64,000 bases of DNA from an uncultured Clostridia bacterium (GCA_944362705.1 CALVTO010000003.1:85121-149120); one strand, 5' to 3'. Positions 16,042 to 24,727 are shown, numbered from the stretch's first letter. The notes: generated from the sequence alone by a model not told the origin. Program-made: numbers and translations.

Positions 16042-19000
16042 TTAATTAACCATTAATTTGCTAGTTTTTTCAATAAACTTTGCAGGTATTTTATTGTGCA
16101 TCTTCCATACAAATGAAATCGGTCTTGATCCTTCGTGTGAAACATAATCACAATAACCTAAAATTGAATAATTTTCTGTATTACCATATTCGTTCACTCT
16201 ATAATTCCTAACACACAATAATATATTATTATTAGTTTTTTTATGATTTATGTAACGCTGTCCCGTCGGCGAATTAATATCAGTTTTATTTTGTGACTGC
16301 CAATGGAATAATTTATCGTTAATAGAATAATCTTCATATTTAACTTCAGGTGCATAATGTTTTTCAGATTTGTTTAATGTTACAAAAAATATATCTGTTT
16401 TTTCATTTTCTATATACCACACACCTGATGTTAATGGAAAATATCTACTTTCTGTATATTCACCAAAACCAGCAAGTATTTGCGCATTAGAATATGCAGA
16501 ATACAATTCCAAAGGACAATTACTAAATTTTATCAATTGACTATTTACTATATCTATTTTTAAAAAATTATAATTTAACAAATCTATGATTTCTTCATAA
16601 TATGGTGAACTTACAACCTGTTTTATACTTTCAATGACGTTATTATATCCTAAATCTTTTGGAGATTTTTGAGTTTCAAAAGTATAATGAAACATCAATA
16701 AGCAACGTTTATCATATTCTGTTAAATCAATATATATATTATTTTTAATTTTGGGAAGCAATTTTAACAATCGTTTTATCCACGCAGAAGAATTTATTTG
16801 TGTACATCTTGCTAAAAACGTTAAAAATTTTTCATCATCAATAATATTAGAATTTCGTAGCGAAGTGAAAGACATTCCAATTTTATATAATTCAGCTGGA
16901 TTTATATTATAATACTCAAAAAAGTTTTTATAATTTAGGATAAGCCCACTGTCACTTTCAAAATTTTTAAACTTTTCAATAAAGTTTACTTTTGTATTAA
17001 ATGACTGCTTGATGTTATTTAATACATATTCTTGAGCTTTCTTTTCTAATGTTATAAAACATCCCTTTGGAAGATTTGGAAATCCATTTTTTATTTCAGC
17101 GGACACAGACATTGCATTAACACCTAGAAGAGCCTGATATTTATCGGCATATCTATACTTTTTATTAGCCTGTCCAACATAATCTAAAACCGTTAAAGAA
17201 TCCTTTCCTTCACAGAGTCTTAATCCTCTACCTAATTGTTGTAAAAATACTGTTAAACTATCCGTTGGTCTTAAAAATAAAACCGTATTTACTTCTGGAA
17301 TATCAACGCCTTCATTATATAAATCTACAACAAATATAAATTTTATTCCGCCATTTATTAATTTATCTTTAGCATCTTTTCTTAGTTCTTTTGAAGAATT
17401 ACTATCAAGTTCGATAGATGGTATTCCGGCATCATTAAATACTTTTGCCATAAATTGAGCATGTTGTTGACTTACGCAAAATCCTAATCCTTTTATTGTA
17501 TCAATATCGTTAAGATATTTATTTAATGATTTTAAAACTGTTATTACTCTTGCTTTATTAAATGATAAAACATTGCTAAGTTCTTGTATATCATATCCAC
17601 CTCTAGTCCATTTTACAGAACTTAAATCTGTTTCGTCTGAAACCCCAAAATACGTAAAGGGTACAAGCAAATTTCTATCAATTGCTTCTGGTAATCTAAT
17701 TTCAGCAGATATTTTACCATCAAAATATTGTAGAATGTCTTTTCCGTCCATTCTTTCTGGCGTGGCCGTAAGCCCAAGTAAAATTTTGGGTTTAAAATGT
17801 GATAATAATTTTTGATATCCTTCTGCTGCTGCATGATGAAATTCATCAACAATAATATAATCATAAAAATCAGGTGCTAATTTCTCATATAACTTTTTGG
17901 AATTAAATGTTTGAATTGATACAAACAAACTATCAATACTTTTTGGTAAAATTCCACCTACCATTAATTCTCCAAAATTATTATCTCTTAAAACCCCTCT
18001 AAAACATTTTAAGCTTTGCTTTAAAATTTCTTCTCTATGTGCAACAAATAAAAATTTAACTTTTCTTCCATGTTGTGATTGTAGATACCGTTTAAAGTCA
18101 AACGCAGACATAACGGTTTTGCCTGTTCCTGTAGCGGCAACTACTAAGTTTCTAAAATTACCACGATTTTCTCTTTCAACTCTAAGTTTTTCCAGAACTC
18201 GTTCTTGATAAGGATATGGAGTAATATCAAAATTATATTCTTCTAAATCAAATGATTTTGGATGCTTTTCTTGATATAAATTGTTTCTTAATTTTTCATT
18301 ATCTTCTTTATTATATTTTTCAAATTCTTCACTGTTCCAATATACTTCAAAGGTTCCACATATTTTATAATAAACATCTTTCATCTCTTTTTCAGTAACT
18401 TTAACATTCCATTCTGTTCCGCTTGTAAGCGCCGCACTTGAAATATTAGACGAACCGACATAAGCAGTAGAGAATCCAGTTTTTCGTTTAAATATATAAC
18501 TCTTAGCATGTAGTCGTGTTTGTTTTGTATTATATGATATTTTTATCTCAGTATTATTTAGTTCACACAATCGTTCAATGGCTTTTACTTCAGTAGCTCC
18601 CGTATAAGTGGTTGTTATAATTCTTAATTTACCACCATTATCAGTAAATTCTTTCAATTCATCTAAAAGCCTTACTATTCCACTCCATTTTATAAATGAA
18701 ACGATAAAATCTATCTCATCACAACTAGAAATTTCTTTTTTCAATTCACTAAGTAATTGAATTTCAGTGTTTGCTCCAGTAAATATAAAAGGCTCTGCAA
18801 TAGAATAGTTTGGTCTTGTCGGATAATCTGTTTTTAATGCTCTTACACTATTCTTTTTATTCATTAAAGAATATAGCATTTCGGCGTCTTTAGAAATTAG
18901 TTGACTTGAATAATATTCATCTTTAGTTTCATCTTTTATTTTATTAATAAGATAATTGCAAAAATTTAATTGTTCTTCTATTGTGTAATTATTCTCAGAT

Positions 19001-19158
19001 AAATCTTTTAAGCCTTTTTCTAAAACTTCAGACAAATAATTAGATAATATTCTAGGCGCATTTTCTTTATCTATTTTTCTTTTTTCAGCTTGAATATTAT
19101 TTTCATCAATATCATTTAAAGCTTTATTAATAATTTGCTCATAAAGTCCAAAATTCAT
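16042..19158 (-). CDS. PLD-nuclease/SF2 helicase fusion with DUF3427-like C-terminus
   Basis: This 1038-residue protein has an N-terminal ~110-residue helical region and then a phospholipase-D-type nuclease domain (about 130-290). The nuclease motif is HAKSYIFKRK with downstream VGSSNISSAAL, i.e. HxK and GSSN. An SF2 helicase follows (about 315-690) with Walker A AATGTGKT (~340-347), DEFHH (~436), GLTATPER and QQLGRGLRL. The last 300 residues resemble DUF3427. Proteins of this architecture are often found in defence islands and restriction-like contexts, where they are thought to translocate on and cut foreign DNA. The start overlaps the NUDIX stop by one base and has GGAGG just upstream, so the two are translated together. 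DEAH is replaced by DEFH. Activity is inferred, architecture is clear. Confidence 0.85.
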   Translation of the reverse strand: MNFGLYEQIINKALNDIDENNIQAEKRKIDKENAPRILSNYLSEVLEKGLKDLSENNYTIEEQLNFCNYLINKIKDETKDEYYSSQLISKDAEMLYSLMNKKNSVRALKTDYPTRPNYSIAEPFIFTGANTEIQLLSELKKEISSCDEIDFIVSFIKWSGIVRLLDELKEFTDNGGKLRIITTTYTGATEVKAIERLCELNNTEIKISYNTKQTRLHAKSYIFKRKTGFSTAYVGSSNISSAALTSGTEWNVKVTEKEMKDVYYKICGTFEVYWNSEEFEKYNKEDNEKLRNNLYQEKHPKSFDLEEYNFDITPYPYQERVLEKLRVERENRGNFRNLVVAATGTGKTVMSAFDFKRYLQSQHGRKVKFLFVAHREEILKQSLKCFRGVLRDNNFGELMVGGILPKSIDSLFVSIQTFNSKKLYEKLAPDFYDYIIVDEFHHAAAEGYQKLLSHFKPKILLGLTATPERMDGKDILQYFDGKISAEIRLPEAIDRNLLVPFTYFGVSDETDLSSVKWTRGGYDIQELSNVLSFNKARVITVLKSLNKYLNDIDTIKGLGFCVSQQHAQFMAKVFNDAGIPSIELDSNSSKELRKDAKDKLINGGIKFIFVVDLYNEGVDIPEVNTVLFLRPTDSLTVFLQQLGRGLRLCEGKDSLTVLDYVGQANKKYRYADKYQALLGVNAMSVSAEIKNGFPNLPKGCFITLEKKAQEYVLNNIKQSFNTKVNFIEKFKNFESDSGLILNYKNFFEYYNINPAELYKIGMSFTSLRNSNIIDDEKFLTFLARCTQINSSAWIKRLLKLLPKIKNNIYIDLTEYDKRCLLMFHYTFETQKSPKDLGYNNVIESIKQVVSSPYYEEIIDLLNYNFLKIDIVNSQLIKFSNCPLELYSAYSNAQILAGFGEYTESRYFPLTSGVWYIENEKTDIFFVTLNKSEKHYAPEVKYEDYSINDKLFHWQSQNKTDINSPTGQRYINHKKTNNNILLCVRNYRVNEYGNTENYSILGYCDYVSHEGSRPISFVWKMHNKIPAKFIEKTSKLMVN

Positions 19159-19553
19159 TATTCCTCCTCCATTAGCTTCCTTACAATTGGCATATCAGCA
19201 GGAGCCCAGTCAATAATATTTAATTCAGATTTTTCTATCCATTTGTAATCTTTATGTACATTTAATTTAAAATCAAGATCTTTTGTATTGCATTTGTAGC
19301 AAAACATGGTAAGTTTAAAATCTGGGTATGTGTATTCAACATCACAAAAATGAATTCCAACAATAACGTCTAAATCCATTTCTTCTAATAATTCTCTTTT
19401 AAGTGCTTGTTCATTAGTTTCACCCTCTTCAATTTTACCACCTGGAAATTCCCACTTGAAAGAGACATAATCATACTTTCCTTTATCTCTTTGCATACAA
19501 AGAATTTTACCATTATTTTCAATAATTCCCGCAACTACCTTAATTCCTTTCAT
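19158..19553 (-). CDS. NUDIX hydrolase (MutT-like) coupled to the helicase
   Basis: A 131-residue NUDIX protein. The catalytic helix is seen as FPGGKIEEGETNEQALKREL followed by LEEMDL, matching GX5EX7REUXEE, although the last conserved Gly is Asp. The start MKGIKVVAGIIENNGKIL resembles (deoxy)nucleoside triphosphate pyrophosphohydrolases such as MutT or CTP pyrophosphohydrolase. I place the start at 19553, where GAGG precedes the ATG; the longer upstream frame passes through the promoter and a terminator hairpin. Its stop overlaps the helicase start, so they form one unit. In an immune setting it might hydrolyse a modified nucleotide or a signal, or protect the host; that is inference. Confidence 0.88.
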   Translation of the reverse strand: MKGIKVVAGIIENNGKILCMQRDKGKYDYVSFKWEFPGGKIEEGETNEQALKRELLEEMDLDVIVGIHFCDVEYTYPDFKLTMFCYKCNTKDLDFKLNVHKDYKWIEKSELNIIDWAPADMPIVRKLMEEE

Positions 19554-19616
19554 ACAAACCTCAAAAACAGTATAACATAAAAAATTCATTAATGCATATA
19601 AACAATAAAATTTTAT

Positions 19617-19649
19617 AAAAAAATACTTAACCAAATTGATTAAGTATTT
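19617..19649 (-). terminator. Terminator between STAND gene and NUDIX-helicase operon
   Basis: AAATACTTAA (19621-19630) and TTAAGTATTT (19640-19649) are perfect inverted repeats. Read leftward the hairpin runs into a T7 tract. It would end a leftward transcript from the STAND gene and leave the NUDIX gene to its own promoter (TATACT lies ~16 bp upstream of its ATG). Confidence 0.65.
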
Positions 19650-19789
19650 TAATAAGATAAATTATCTTTATTCAAGATATTTTAAATTTTCCAAAAAATT
19701 ATGATATCTTTTTTAAATATTAAATATGTATTGTTAAAATTACTTGATGTTATTAGCATTTTATTTTAATTTTTACATATAATATAATT

Positions 19790-19859
19790 AGCAGGTTAAC
19801 ATACTATCATATAAGTTATGTCGTTTTCTTATATGATAAAACGACAGACCTGCTTTTTT
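19790..19859 (+). ncRNA. Candidate small structured RNA with interleaved hairpins
   Basis: On the plus strand AGCAGGT (19790-19796) pairs with ACCTGCT (19848-19854) and is followed by T residues. Inside it, TATCATATAAG (19805-19815) pairs with CTTATATGATA (19828-19838), and TGTCGTTTT (19819-19827) pairs with AAAACGACA (19838-19846). The two inner helices interleave, so they are mutually exclusive, or form an H-type pseudoknot if the first is shortened. A TATAAT (19778-19783) would start transcription right at the outer stem; its -35 is weak. The T run overlaps the stop codon of the convergent STAND gene. It could instead be only that gene's 3' structure, but read leftward no U run follows the hairpin. 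Confidence 0.4.
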
Positions 19860-22827
19860 AATTCAAATATTTTCTGTTACTTCCAAAGTATTTTTGTGCT
19901 ATACGCTGAACATTACCGACTTGTTTTATACCTTTATTACATAAGAAATGCTTTCTTACAATTCTTTTTATCATGGTTTTAATTAAAGGGTTTTTGTTGT
20001 TATCATAGATATAATCTGCGCGTTTAGAAAAACCATTAAAATCCCCTAAATTCTCATACATCATGGTATTTAAAATTAAATAATTAATATTTTTTAATTT
20101 AACCATATCTAAAATTTTAATTGTATTTTCATTTGTTGATAATCTTGCTGTCATATCAAAAAGGTTTAATATAAACACCTCTGATTCTAATTGTAAATGA
20201 TTAATAATTTTGTCTTTTGGATTTTCAATCTTATTTTTTTCACAATATTGCAACAAATCTTTTAATACAAAATTTAAATTATCATCTATGTGATGCAAAA
20301 CCTCGTTACAAATTTTGTTTGGAAATTCGTATAAGGCATTTACTAGCTCTAATTTATCATCTTTTTTTAATAAATGATTAAAATTAGGAAGAATTTTGCT
20401 TACTAATTCTAAATGTCTCATAGCCTGATTCACTTTATAACTCTTAGAATTTATTTTCTTATCGTCATAGTCATCATATATCGATTTTGTTTTAATTTCT
20501 AAATTTCTTTTTATAGACTTCTCTTGTTTTTCTATATTTTGTTCATGCCGATCCTGATCTTCAATAGAAGGAATATTGAATTCTTGTTCCGCACTTAATT
20601 TTAAAAAGCCTAAATCGTTATTGTTTATATCAAATTCTGCCCATTCATTCATCAAATTTTTTGCACTATTAAAAATATAAGCCAATATTGAAACTTTCTT
20701 TGTTATGTAAGATAAGAACAATAAAATTTCTCCATTTATATTAAAGCAAAGATTTTCACATATCCAAGCAATCTCGTCTTTTAATTCATTATTATTAGCT
20801 TTTTTGTTAAGTGCACATGCAACAAAATAGGCCAAATAAGAATTGTCTGAAAATTTAAATGTGTCATTATCCATTTCATCTAAAATATGCGCACTTATTG
20901 ATTTTTTTCTAAACTCTGCAGAATCAATATCCATTAAATATTCAGCATTATATTCATCAATAATTGATTTTATATCATCAATACCTATTGGATATTTTTT
21001 GCTAAAATGCATTTTATATGCTAAATTCTCATATAATGAAAAATAAATTTCCACATTTGTTTGTCCAACATATCTTGATAAAGACCTTACTAAATTTGTT
21101 TCAAACACTTTACTAAATAAATTAGTTTGAACATCTACATTGTTAATGTTGTCAATATAATAAGAAACATACATTGTTATAAAGTTTGGATTAATACTAA
21201 AAATCTGCAATTGATTTGATATAAAGTTATTTATTTCGGTAACTTTATTATCAATATTATCTACTTTGTTAACAGAATTTGATAATACATTTTTTATTAA
21301 TTCTTTTCTTTTTCTTAAATAAAATGGAAGAATTTTTAATCTAGCACAACTATCATTCTCATTCAAACGTTGCTTTGTTAACTCAACGATATCACATTTG
21401 TCATCTGGTTTAAACAATAAAACAATTCTTTTAAAATCTTGCTTTAAGTTATTTACAAAATCTTCAATAAGTTTTTCAGGAATTTTATCCAAGTTATCAA
21501 CAATTACAATTTTATCTTCTTTTAGTGTTTGCTTGAATTTTTCATAATCTAATTTATCATAACTATACTGATGACTGAAAGAATCTTTAATGATTGTATC
21601 ATATTTCTTCTTATTAATCTCATCAAAATCAATAAATAGTGGGATTTTCTTTCTTTTTAATACATATAAATATATTTCTTTGGCAAGTGATGTTTTTCCT
21701 GCCATTGTGTCACCTTCAATATATACAATGGTATTTTCTTTAATAAAATCATATAACTCGTCAATGGTTTTTATTGTTTTGTCTAATTTGTTTTCATTAG
21801 ACAGTTTATCAATATCCGGAAAAACAAAGACATCATCTAATTTATAATTATTTATGCTTAAAAATTCCCTTGTAAAATTAAAGTTTGGTTTTAATTTATC
21901 TTCTACCTCAATTTCTTTTATTTCAATATCGTTATGTTCTGTTTCAGGAACATATATATTTTTTTCATGATTCCAAACAAAGTATTTGATATCACAAGTG
22001 TTAGTTTCTGTATCAATAATTAATGTATTAAATGAAAAACTATTTTCATGAAAGTCAAAAGCTCCAGTTTTGACCATAATAAGATTTTTTGTATCTTTTT
22101 CAATATCTTGAACATCAGATACATGTTCATGTCCACAAATCAAAATATTGCTTGCTTTATAAAAATTATTTTTTAGGTTTTGTGCTGATTGCCATGAGAA
22201 CCATTCTGGATTTCTATGCATCACCGTTATTGTATAATTTGCCCACTTTTGTTTCTTTATATGTGCTATAGTAGATTCTGGGAAATAGTGAACCCCTCTG
22301 TCGTCATCTTTGTTCTTATCCATAAAAGTCGAAAACAACTCGGAATTTAACAAATTGATTTGAGTTTTCATATCTCCCATTTCAAACTTTCTAGCATTAT
22401 AAAGTTTATTATTAACAAAACATTTATTCATTTCTGCAAGTTCATAAAAAGCATCAAACTTGGTGAGTTCGTTATCTATTTCTTTATCTATTGTTCCATT
22501 GTTGTGTAATTCTACAACATCTATTCTATCTCTTGGTTGTCCATTATAATTAATATCATGATTGCCTGGAACAATGTAGTAAGGAATCAATATATCTTTA
22601 TGTAATTTCTTTTTCAACTGATTATTTAACATCCCAAATAAATTACGAACCTTTTTATATTGATTACGTTGTCCAGAAAAAGCCAAATCTCCTGCTATAA
22701 TAATACAAGCATTATCAACCTCTGGTAATGTTGTTAGAGCATTATAAATTCCATAAATATAATCTTTATTTAAAACTTGATCTTCTCTCATGTGTATATC
22801 GCTTAAAACTAAAAATAGATTTTTCAT
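19858..22827 (-). CDS. Metallophosphoesterase-NTPase (STAND-like) fusion, candidate defence effector
   Basis: The 989-residue protein begins with a calcineurin-like metallophosphoesterase domain (1-~280). Its motifs are VLSDIHM, IIAGDLAF (~46), VPGNHD (~90), a His near VMHRNPEWF (~203) and ICGHEHV (~232). After a linker, a P-loop NTPase domain follows (~345-620) with Walker A EGDTMAGKTSLAK (~371) and Walker B KIVIVDNLDKI (~442). The remaining ~370 residues are helical, including YKVNQAMRHLELVSKILPNF, which resembles the helical sensor part of bacterial STAND NTPases that recognise phage components. The likely logic is target sensing, oligomerisation, then activation of the phosphoesterase against nucleic acids or nucleotides. 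Ribosome binding site GAGGTG. It sits alone, ~300 bp upstream of the NUDIX-helicase operon. Domains clear; function inferred. Confidence 0.8.
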   Translation of the reverse strand: MKNLFLVLSDIHMREDQVLNKDYIYGIYNALTTLPEVDNACIIIAGDLAFSGQRNQYKKVRNLFGMLNNQLKKKLHKDILIPYYIVPGNHDINYNGQPRDRIDVVELHNNGTIDKEIDNELTKFDAFYELAEMNKCFVNNKLYNARKFEMGDMKTQINLLNSELFSTFMDKNKDDDRGVHYFPESTIAHIKKQKWANYTITVMHRNPEWFSWQSAQNLKNNFYKASNILICGHEHVSDVQDIEKDTKNLIMVKTGAFDFHENSFSFNTLIIDTETNTCDIKYFVWNHEKNIYVPETEHNDIEIKEIEVEDKLKPNFNFTREFLSINNYKLDDVFVFPDIDKLSNENKLDKTIKTIDELYDFIKENTIVYIEGDTMAGKTSLAKEIYLYVLKRKKIPLFIDFDEINKKKYDTIIKDSFSHQYSYDKLDYEKFKQTLKEDKIVIVDNLDKIPEKLIEDFVNNLKQDFKRIVLLFKPDDKCDIVELTKQRLNENDSCARLKILPFYLRKRKELIKNVLSNSVNKVDNIDNKVTEINNFISNQLQIFSINPNFITMYVSYYIDNINNVDVQTNLFSKVFETNLVRSLSRYVGQTNVEIYFSLYENLAYKMHFSKKYPIGIDDIKSIIDEYNAEYLMDIDSAEFRKKSISAHILDEMDNDTFKFSDNSYLAYFVACALNKKANNNELKDEIAWICENLCFNINGEILLFLSYITKKVSILAYIFNSAKNLMNEWAEFDINNNDLGFLKLSAEQEFNIPSIEDQDRHEQNIEKQEKSIKRNLEIKTKSIYDDYDDKKINSKSYKVNQAMRHLELVSKILPNFNHLLKKDDKLELVNALYEFPNKICNEVLHHIDDNLNFVLKDLLQYCEKNKIENPKDKIINHLQLESEVFILNLFDMTARLSTNENTIKILDMVKLKNINYLILNTMMYENLGDFNGFSKRADYIYDNNKNPLIKTMIKRIVRKHFLCNKGIKQVGNVQRIAQKYFGSNRKYLN

Positions 22828-22982
22828 AAGTTCACCTCACTTTATAGACTCATTATAACATACATTTTAATAATTTCTATATATTCGACAAAATATTACA
22901 AATAATCTTTTATAATTGTTTTATTGTAAACGATAATCCTAAATGATCATTGGTTAAAAACAGTTCAATCTGATCAGTCTTC

Positions 22983-23027
22983 CCGCCAAAGAATTGTCGT
23001 TTGAACTCAAACGGCAATTTTTATTTT
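22983..23027 (+). repeat. Right direct repeat (attR-like)
   Basis: CCGCCAAAG, then the same hairpin ATTGTCGTTTG-AACT-CAAACGGCAAT and a T run, repeat the 3' end and terminator of tRNA-Ser(GGA). The only internal difference over ~40 bases is C to G at position 22991. No intact tRNA precedes it: upstream is only CAGTTCAATCTGATCAGTCT, which at best is a vestige. This marks the right end of the island. Confidence 0.75.
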
Positions 23028-23102
23028 TAAAACTATACAAAAAGTAAAAAATATGATAGAATTATTTTATCTTAAATTGAATGATTGTAAAAGGAGTTAT
23101 AT

Positions 23103-23519
23103 ATGTTAGAGTTTGCAGGCAGATTTAGCGACCCAAAACTTATGATAAAGCAAGGCAAGTATTGGTCGATTATTTTTAGAGAAAGTACAACAACACTAGG
23201 TAACTGTATACTTATTTGTAACAGAGAATGCCCCACATTTGGAGATTTAACAGCAGAAGAAGCAGCTGAACTTCCATCTATGTGTGCTTGGTACGAGAAT
23301 AAAATAAAAACATTATACGGTGCAGTAAAATTTAATTATCTTGCTATGATGATGAAAGAAGAATTTGTACATTTTCACATTATTCCTCGCTACAACGAGC
23401 CCAAAGAAAAATATGGAATTACTTGGGTTGATGAGGATTGGCCCAAAGGAACCAAAATGGATAAAATTGAAATTCCCGATGATGTTAAACAAAAAATTAT
23501 CAACGACCTAAAAAAGTAA
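23103..23519 (+). CDS. HIT-family protein
   Basis: A 138-residue protein of the histidine-triad superfamily, which hydrolyses or transfers nucleotides on phosphoramidate, phosphoanhydride or dinucleoside polyphosphate substrates. The diagnostic stretch is EEFVHFHIIPRYNEP near residue 100, where HFHIIPR corresponds to the HxHxx catalytic motif. The N-terminal half (GKYWSIIFRES, then LGNCILICNRECPTFGDL) fits the HIT beta-sheet. AAAGGAG precedes the ATG. It is the first host gene to the right of the island repeat, and the next gene follows after 25 bp. Substrate unknown. Confidence 0.8.
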   Translation: MLEFAGRFSDPKLMIKQGKYWSIIFRESTTTLGNCILICNRECPTFGDLTAEEAAELPSMCAWYENKIKTLYGAVKFNYLAMMMKEEFVHFHIIPRYNEPKEKYGITWVDEDWPKGTKMDKIEIPDDVKQKIINDLKK

Positions 23520-23544
23520 CGATAACCAATATAGGAGAAAAAAT

Positions 23545-23973
23545 ATGTCAAAAAAACCTAAGCATTTACTTGTTTTTAAAATGATTGGATTTATTGCCCT
23601 TGTTGTAGCCATTGTGGGAATCGTTTTAACAATGAAAAATTTTGGAAATGTACAAAATATGAATCCCAGAAATTTTATGCTAGGAGGTACGCTTACTTGT
23701 GTCGGCCTTTTTGTAGGAATTATTTGTTTAACCATAGGGTTTAAACCAGAATTTACAAAAATGGGCACAAAAACAACCAAGTATATTCAAGAAGAAAATA
23801 AAGAAGATTTAGCAGATATCGCATCTACCAAGGCCGATATTTCTAGTGAGGCCATTACAAAAGTAGCTCAATCTGTAAAAAAAGGCTTGAAAGATACAAA
23901 ATATTGTAAGTACTGCGGTGCAGAAATTGATGCAGATTCTAAATTTTGCAGTGCATGCGGTAAAGAACAATAA
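23545..23973 (+). CDS. Small membrane protein with C-terminal zinc ribbon
   Basis: This 142-residue protein has two predicted membrane helices (residues ~12-33 and ~47-70), a charged middle region with alternating Lys/Asp/Glu, and a C-terminal zinc ribbon KYCKYCGAEIDADSKFCSAC with two CxxC pairs. This is the common zinc_ribbon_2 layout of small Clostridia proteins. Orientation in the membrane and function are not known. AGGAG lies 8 nt before the ATG. It shares a transcript with the HIT gene and is followed by a strong terminator. Confidence 0.8.
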   Translation: MSKKPKHLLVFKMIGFIALVVAIVGIVLTMKNFGNVQNMNPRNFMLGGTLTCVGLFVGIICLTIGFKPEFTKMGTKTTKYIQEENKEDLADIASTKADISSEAITKVAQSVKKGLKDTKYCKYCGAEIDADSKFCSACGKEQ

Positions 23974-24020
23974 TATATAAAAACCATAATTTATAAAATT
24001 TTGTAGAAACAACAAAATTT

Positions 24021-24055
24021 AAAAGCACTTGTTCATAGCAAGTGCTTTTTTATTA
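24021..24055 (+). terminator. Terminator after zinc-ribbon gene
   Basis: AAAAGCACTTG (24021-24031) pairs with CAAGTGCTTTT (24039-24049) and is followed by T residues. Classic intrinsic terminator. Confidence 0.9.
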
Positions 24056-24220
24056 TAATAAATCTCACCCTTTCTTACATTGCATTTTTACCTATTTTCT
24101 TTTGCTTTAAAACGCGCAACATGATATAGTAAGAGAAAAATAAGGAGAAAGTATATATTACAAACAAAATTTGAATACACAAACGAACTTTTTTATAAAT
24201 ACTTAAAAACGGAGAAATAT

Positions 24221-24727
24221 ATGAAAACTAAAGATTTATTAAAACTCTCACCCAAGGAATTAACCGATATGGGCATATGCCCTACTTGTTTGAATAAAAA
24301 ATATAATGGTGCTATTTTTGGTGATGATAGCAACCTTTTGTTATACACGGATGATGAAATTGAAATTGCGTTTGTTCCCAACCCACGTGCGCAAGGACAC
24401 ATGATGATTGGAAGCCAAAAACACTACCATGATATGAGCGAAGCGCCCGACGTGTTAAATGCAAAAATGATTTGCTTTGCCAAACAATGTATGAAAATTC
24501 TAAAAAAAGTATATTCTTGTGAACGCGTATACCTTTGCACCATGTGCGACGGACCAGCCAACCATTACCACTTGCAACTTATTCCGCGTTTTGCAAACGA
24601 AGAACGTGGTTCTTTAAATTTTGTGAAACCCCGCACAGAATACATTTTTAACGCAGAAAAGTTTGCCACCATAAAAAAGAAAATTGCCACATTTGCCAAA
24701 ACATATGAAAAAAAGAACAAGGCCTAA
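24221..24727 (+). CDS. HIT-like protein (galactose-1-P uridylyltransferase/FHIT type fold)
   Basis: A 168-residue protein with the HIT motif NHYHLQLIPRF near residue 110. It has an N-terminal CPTCLNKKYNGAIFGDD segment whose CxxC could bind zinc. PNPRAQGHMMIGSQKHYHDM is the conserved substrate-binding strand found in HIT hydrolases. It probably acts on nucleotide conjugates in the cytoplasm. CGGAG lies before the ATG at 24221. The frame is open 22 codons further upstream to an AAGGAG site followed by ATA rather than ATG, hinting at a lost longer start. Monocistronic, followed 87 bp later by a HAD gene. Confidence 0.8.
   Translation: MKTKDLLKLSPKELTDMGICPTCLNKKYNGAIFGDDSNLLLYTDDEIEIAFVPNPRAQGHMMIGSQKHYHDMSEAPDVLNAKMICFAKQCMKILKKVYSCERVYLCTMCDGPANHYHLQLIPRFANEERGSLNFVKPRTEYIFNAEKFATIKKKIATFAKTYEKKNKA

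Larger units (their letters stand above)
15786..22982. mobile_element. Tentative 7.2-kb genomic island in tRNA-Ser(GGA)
   Basis: The segment between the two direct repeats carries only three genes, all minus-strand: a PLD-helicase, a NUDIX hydrolase and a metallophosphoesterase-STAND-type NTPase. A structured RNA-like element sits between the last two. The DNA is more AT-rich and Lys/Asn/Ile-codon-rich than the housekeeping genes around it. No integrase or recombinase gene lies inside, so the island is non-autonomous, decayed or mobilised in trans. The gene content is typical of defence cargo. The boundaries are seen directly; mobility is inferred. Confidence 0.65.

Noticed and set aside
19554..19634. 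Longer N-terminus for the NUDIX protein
   Set aside because: The upstream codons lie in a promoter and in the terminator hairpin of the STAND gene. The hydrophobic extension does not fit the family.
19790..19859. Type III toxin-antitoxin (ToxI-like) RNA
   Set aside because: The interleaved helices resemble a ToxI pseudoknot, but there are no tandem repeats and no ToxN/CptN-type endoribonuclease gene next to it.
22960..22988. Intact third tRNA-Ser before the right repeat
   Set aside because: TTCAATC and CCCGCCA give a faint tRNA 3'-end look, but the stems do not pair at proper spacing and no 5' half exists. At most a vestige.
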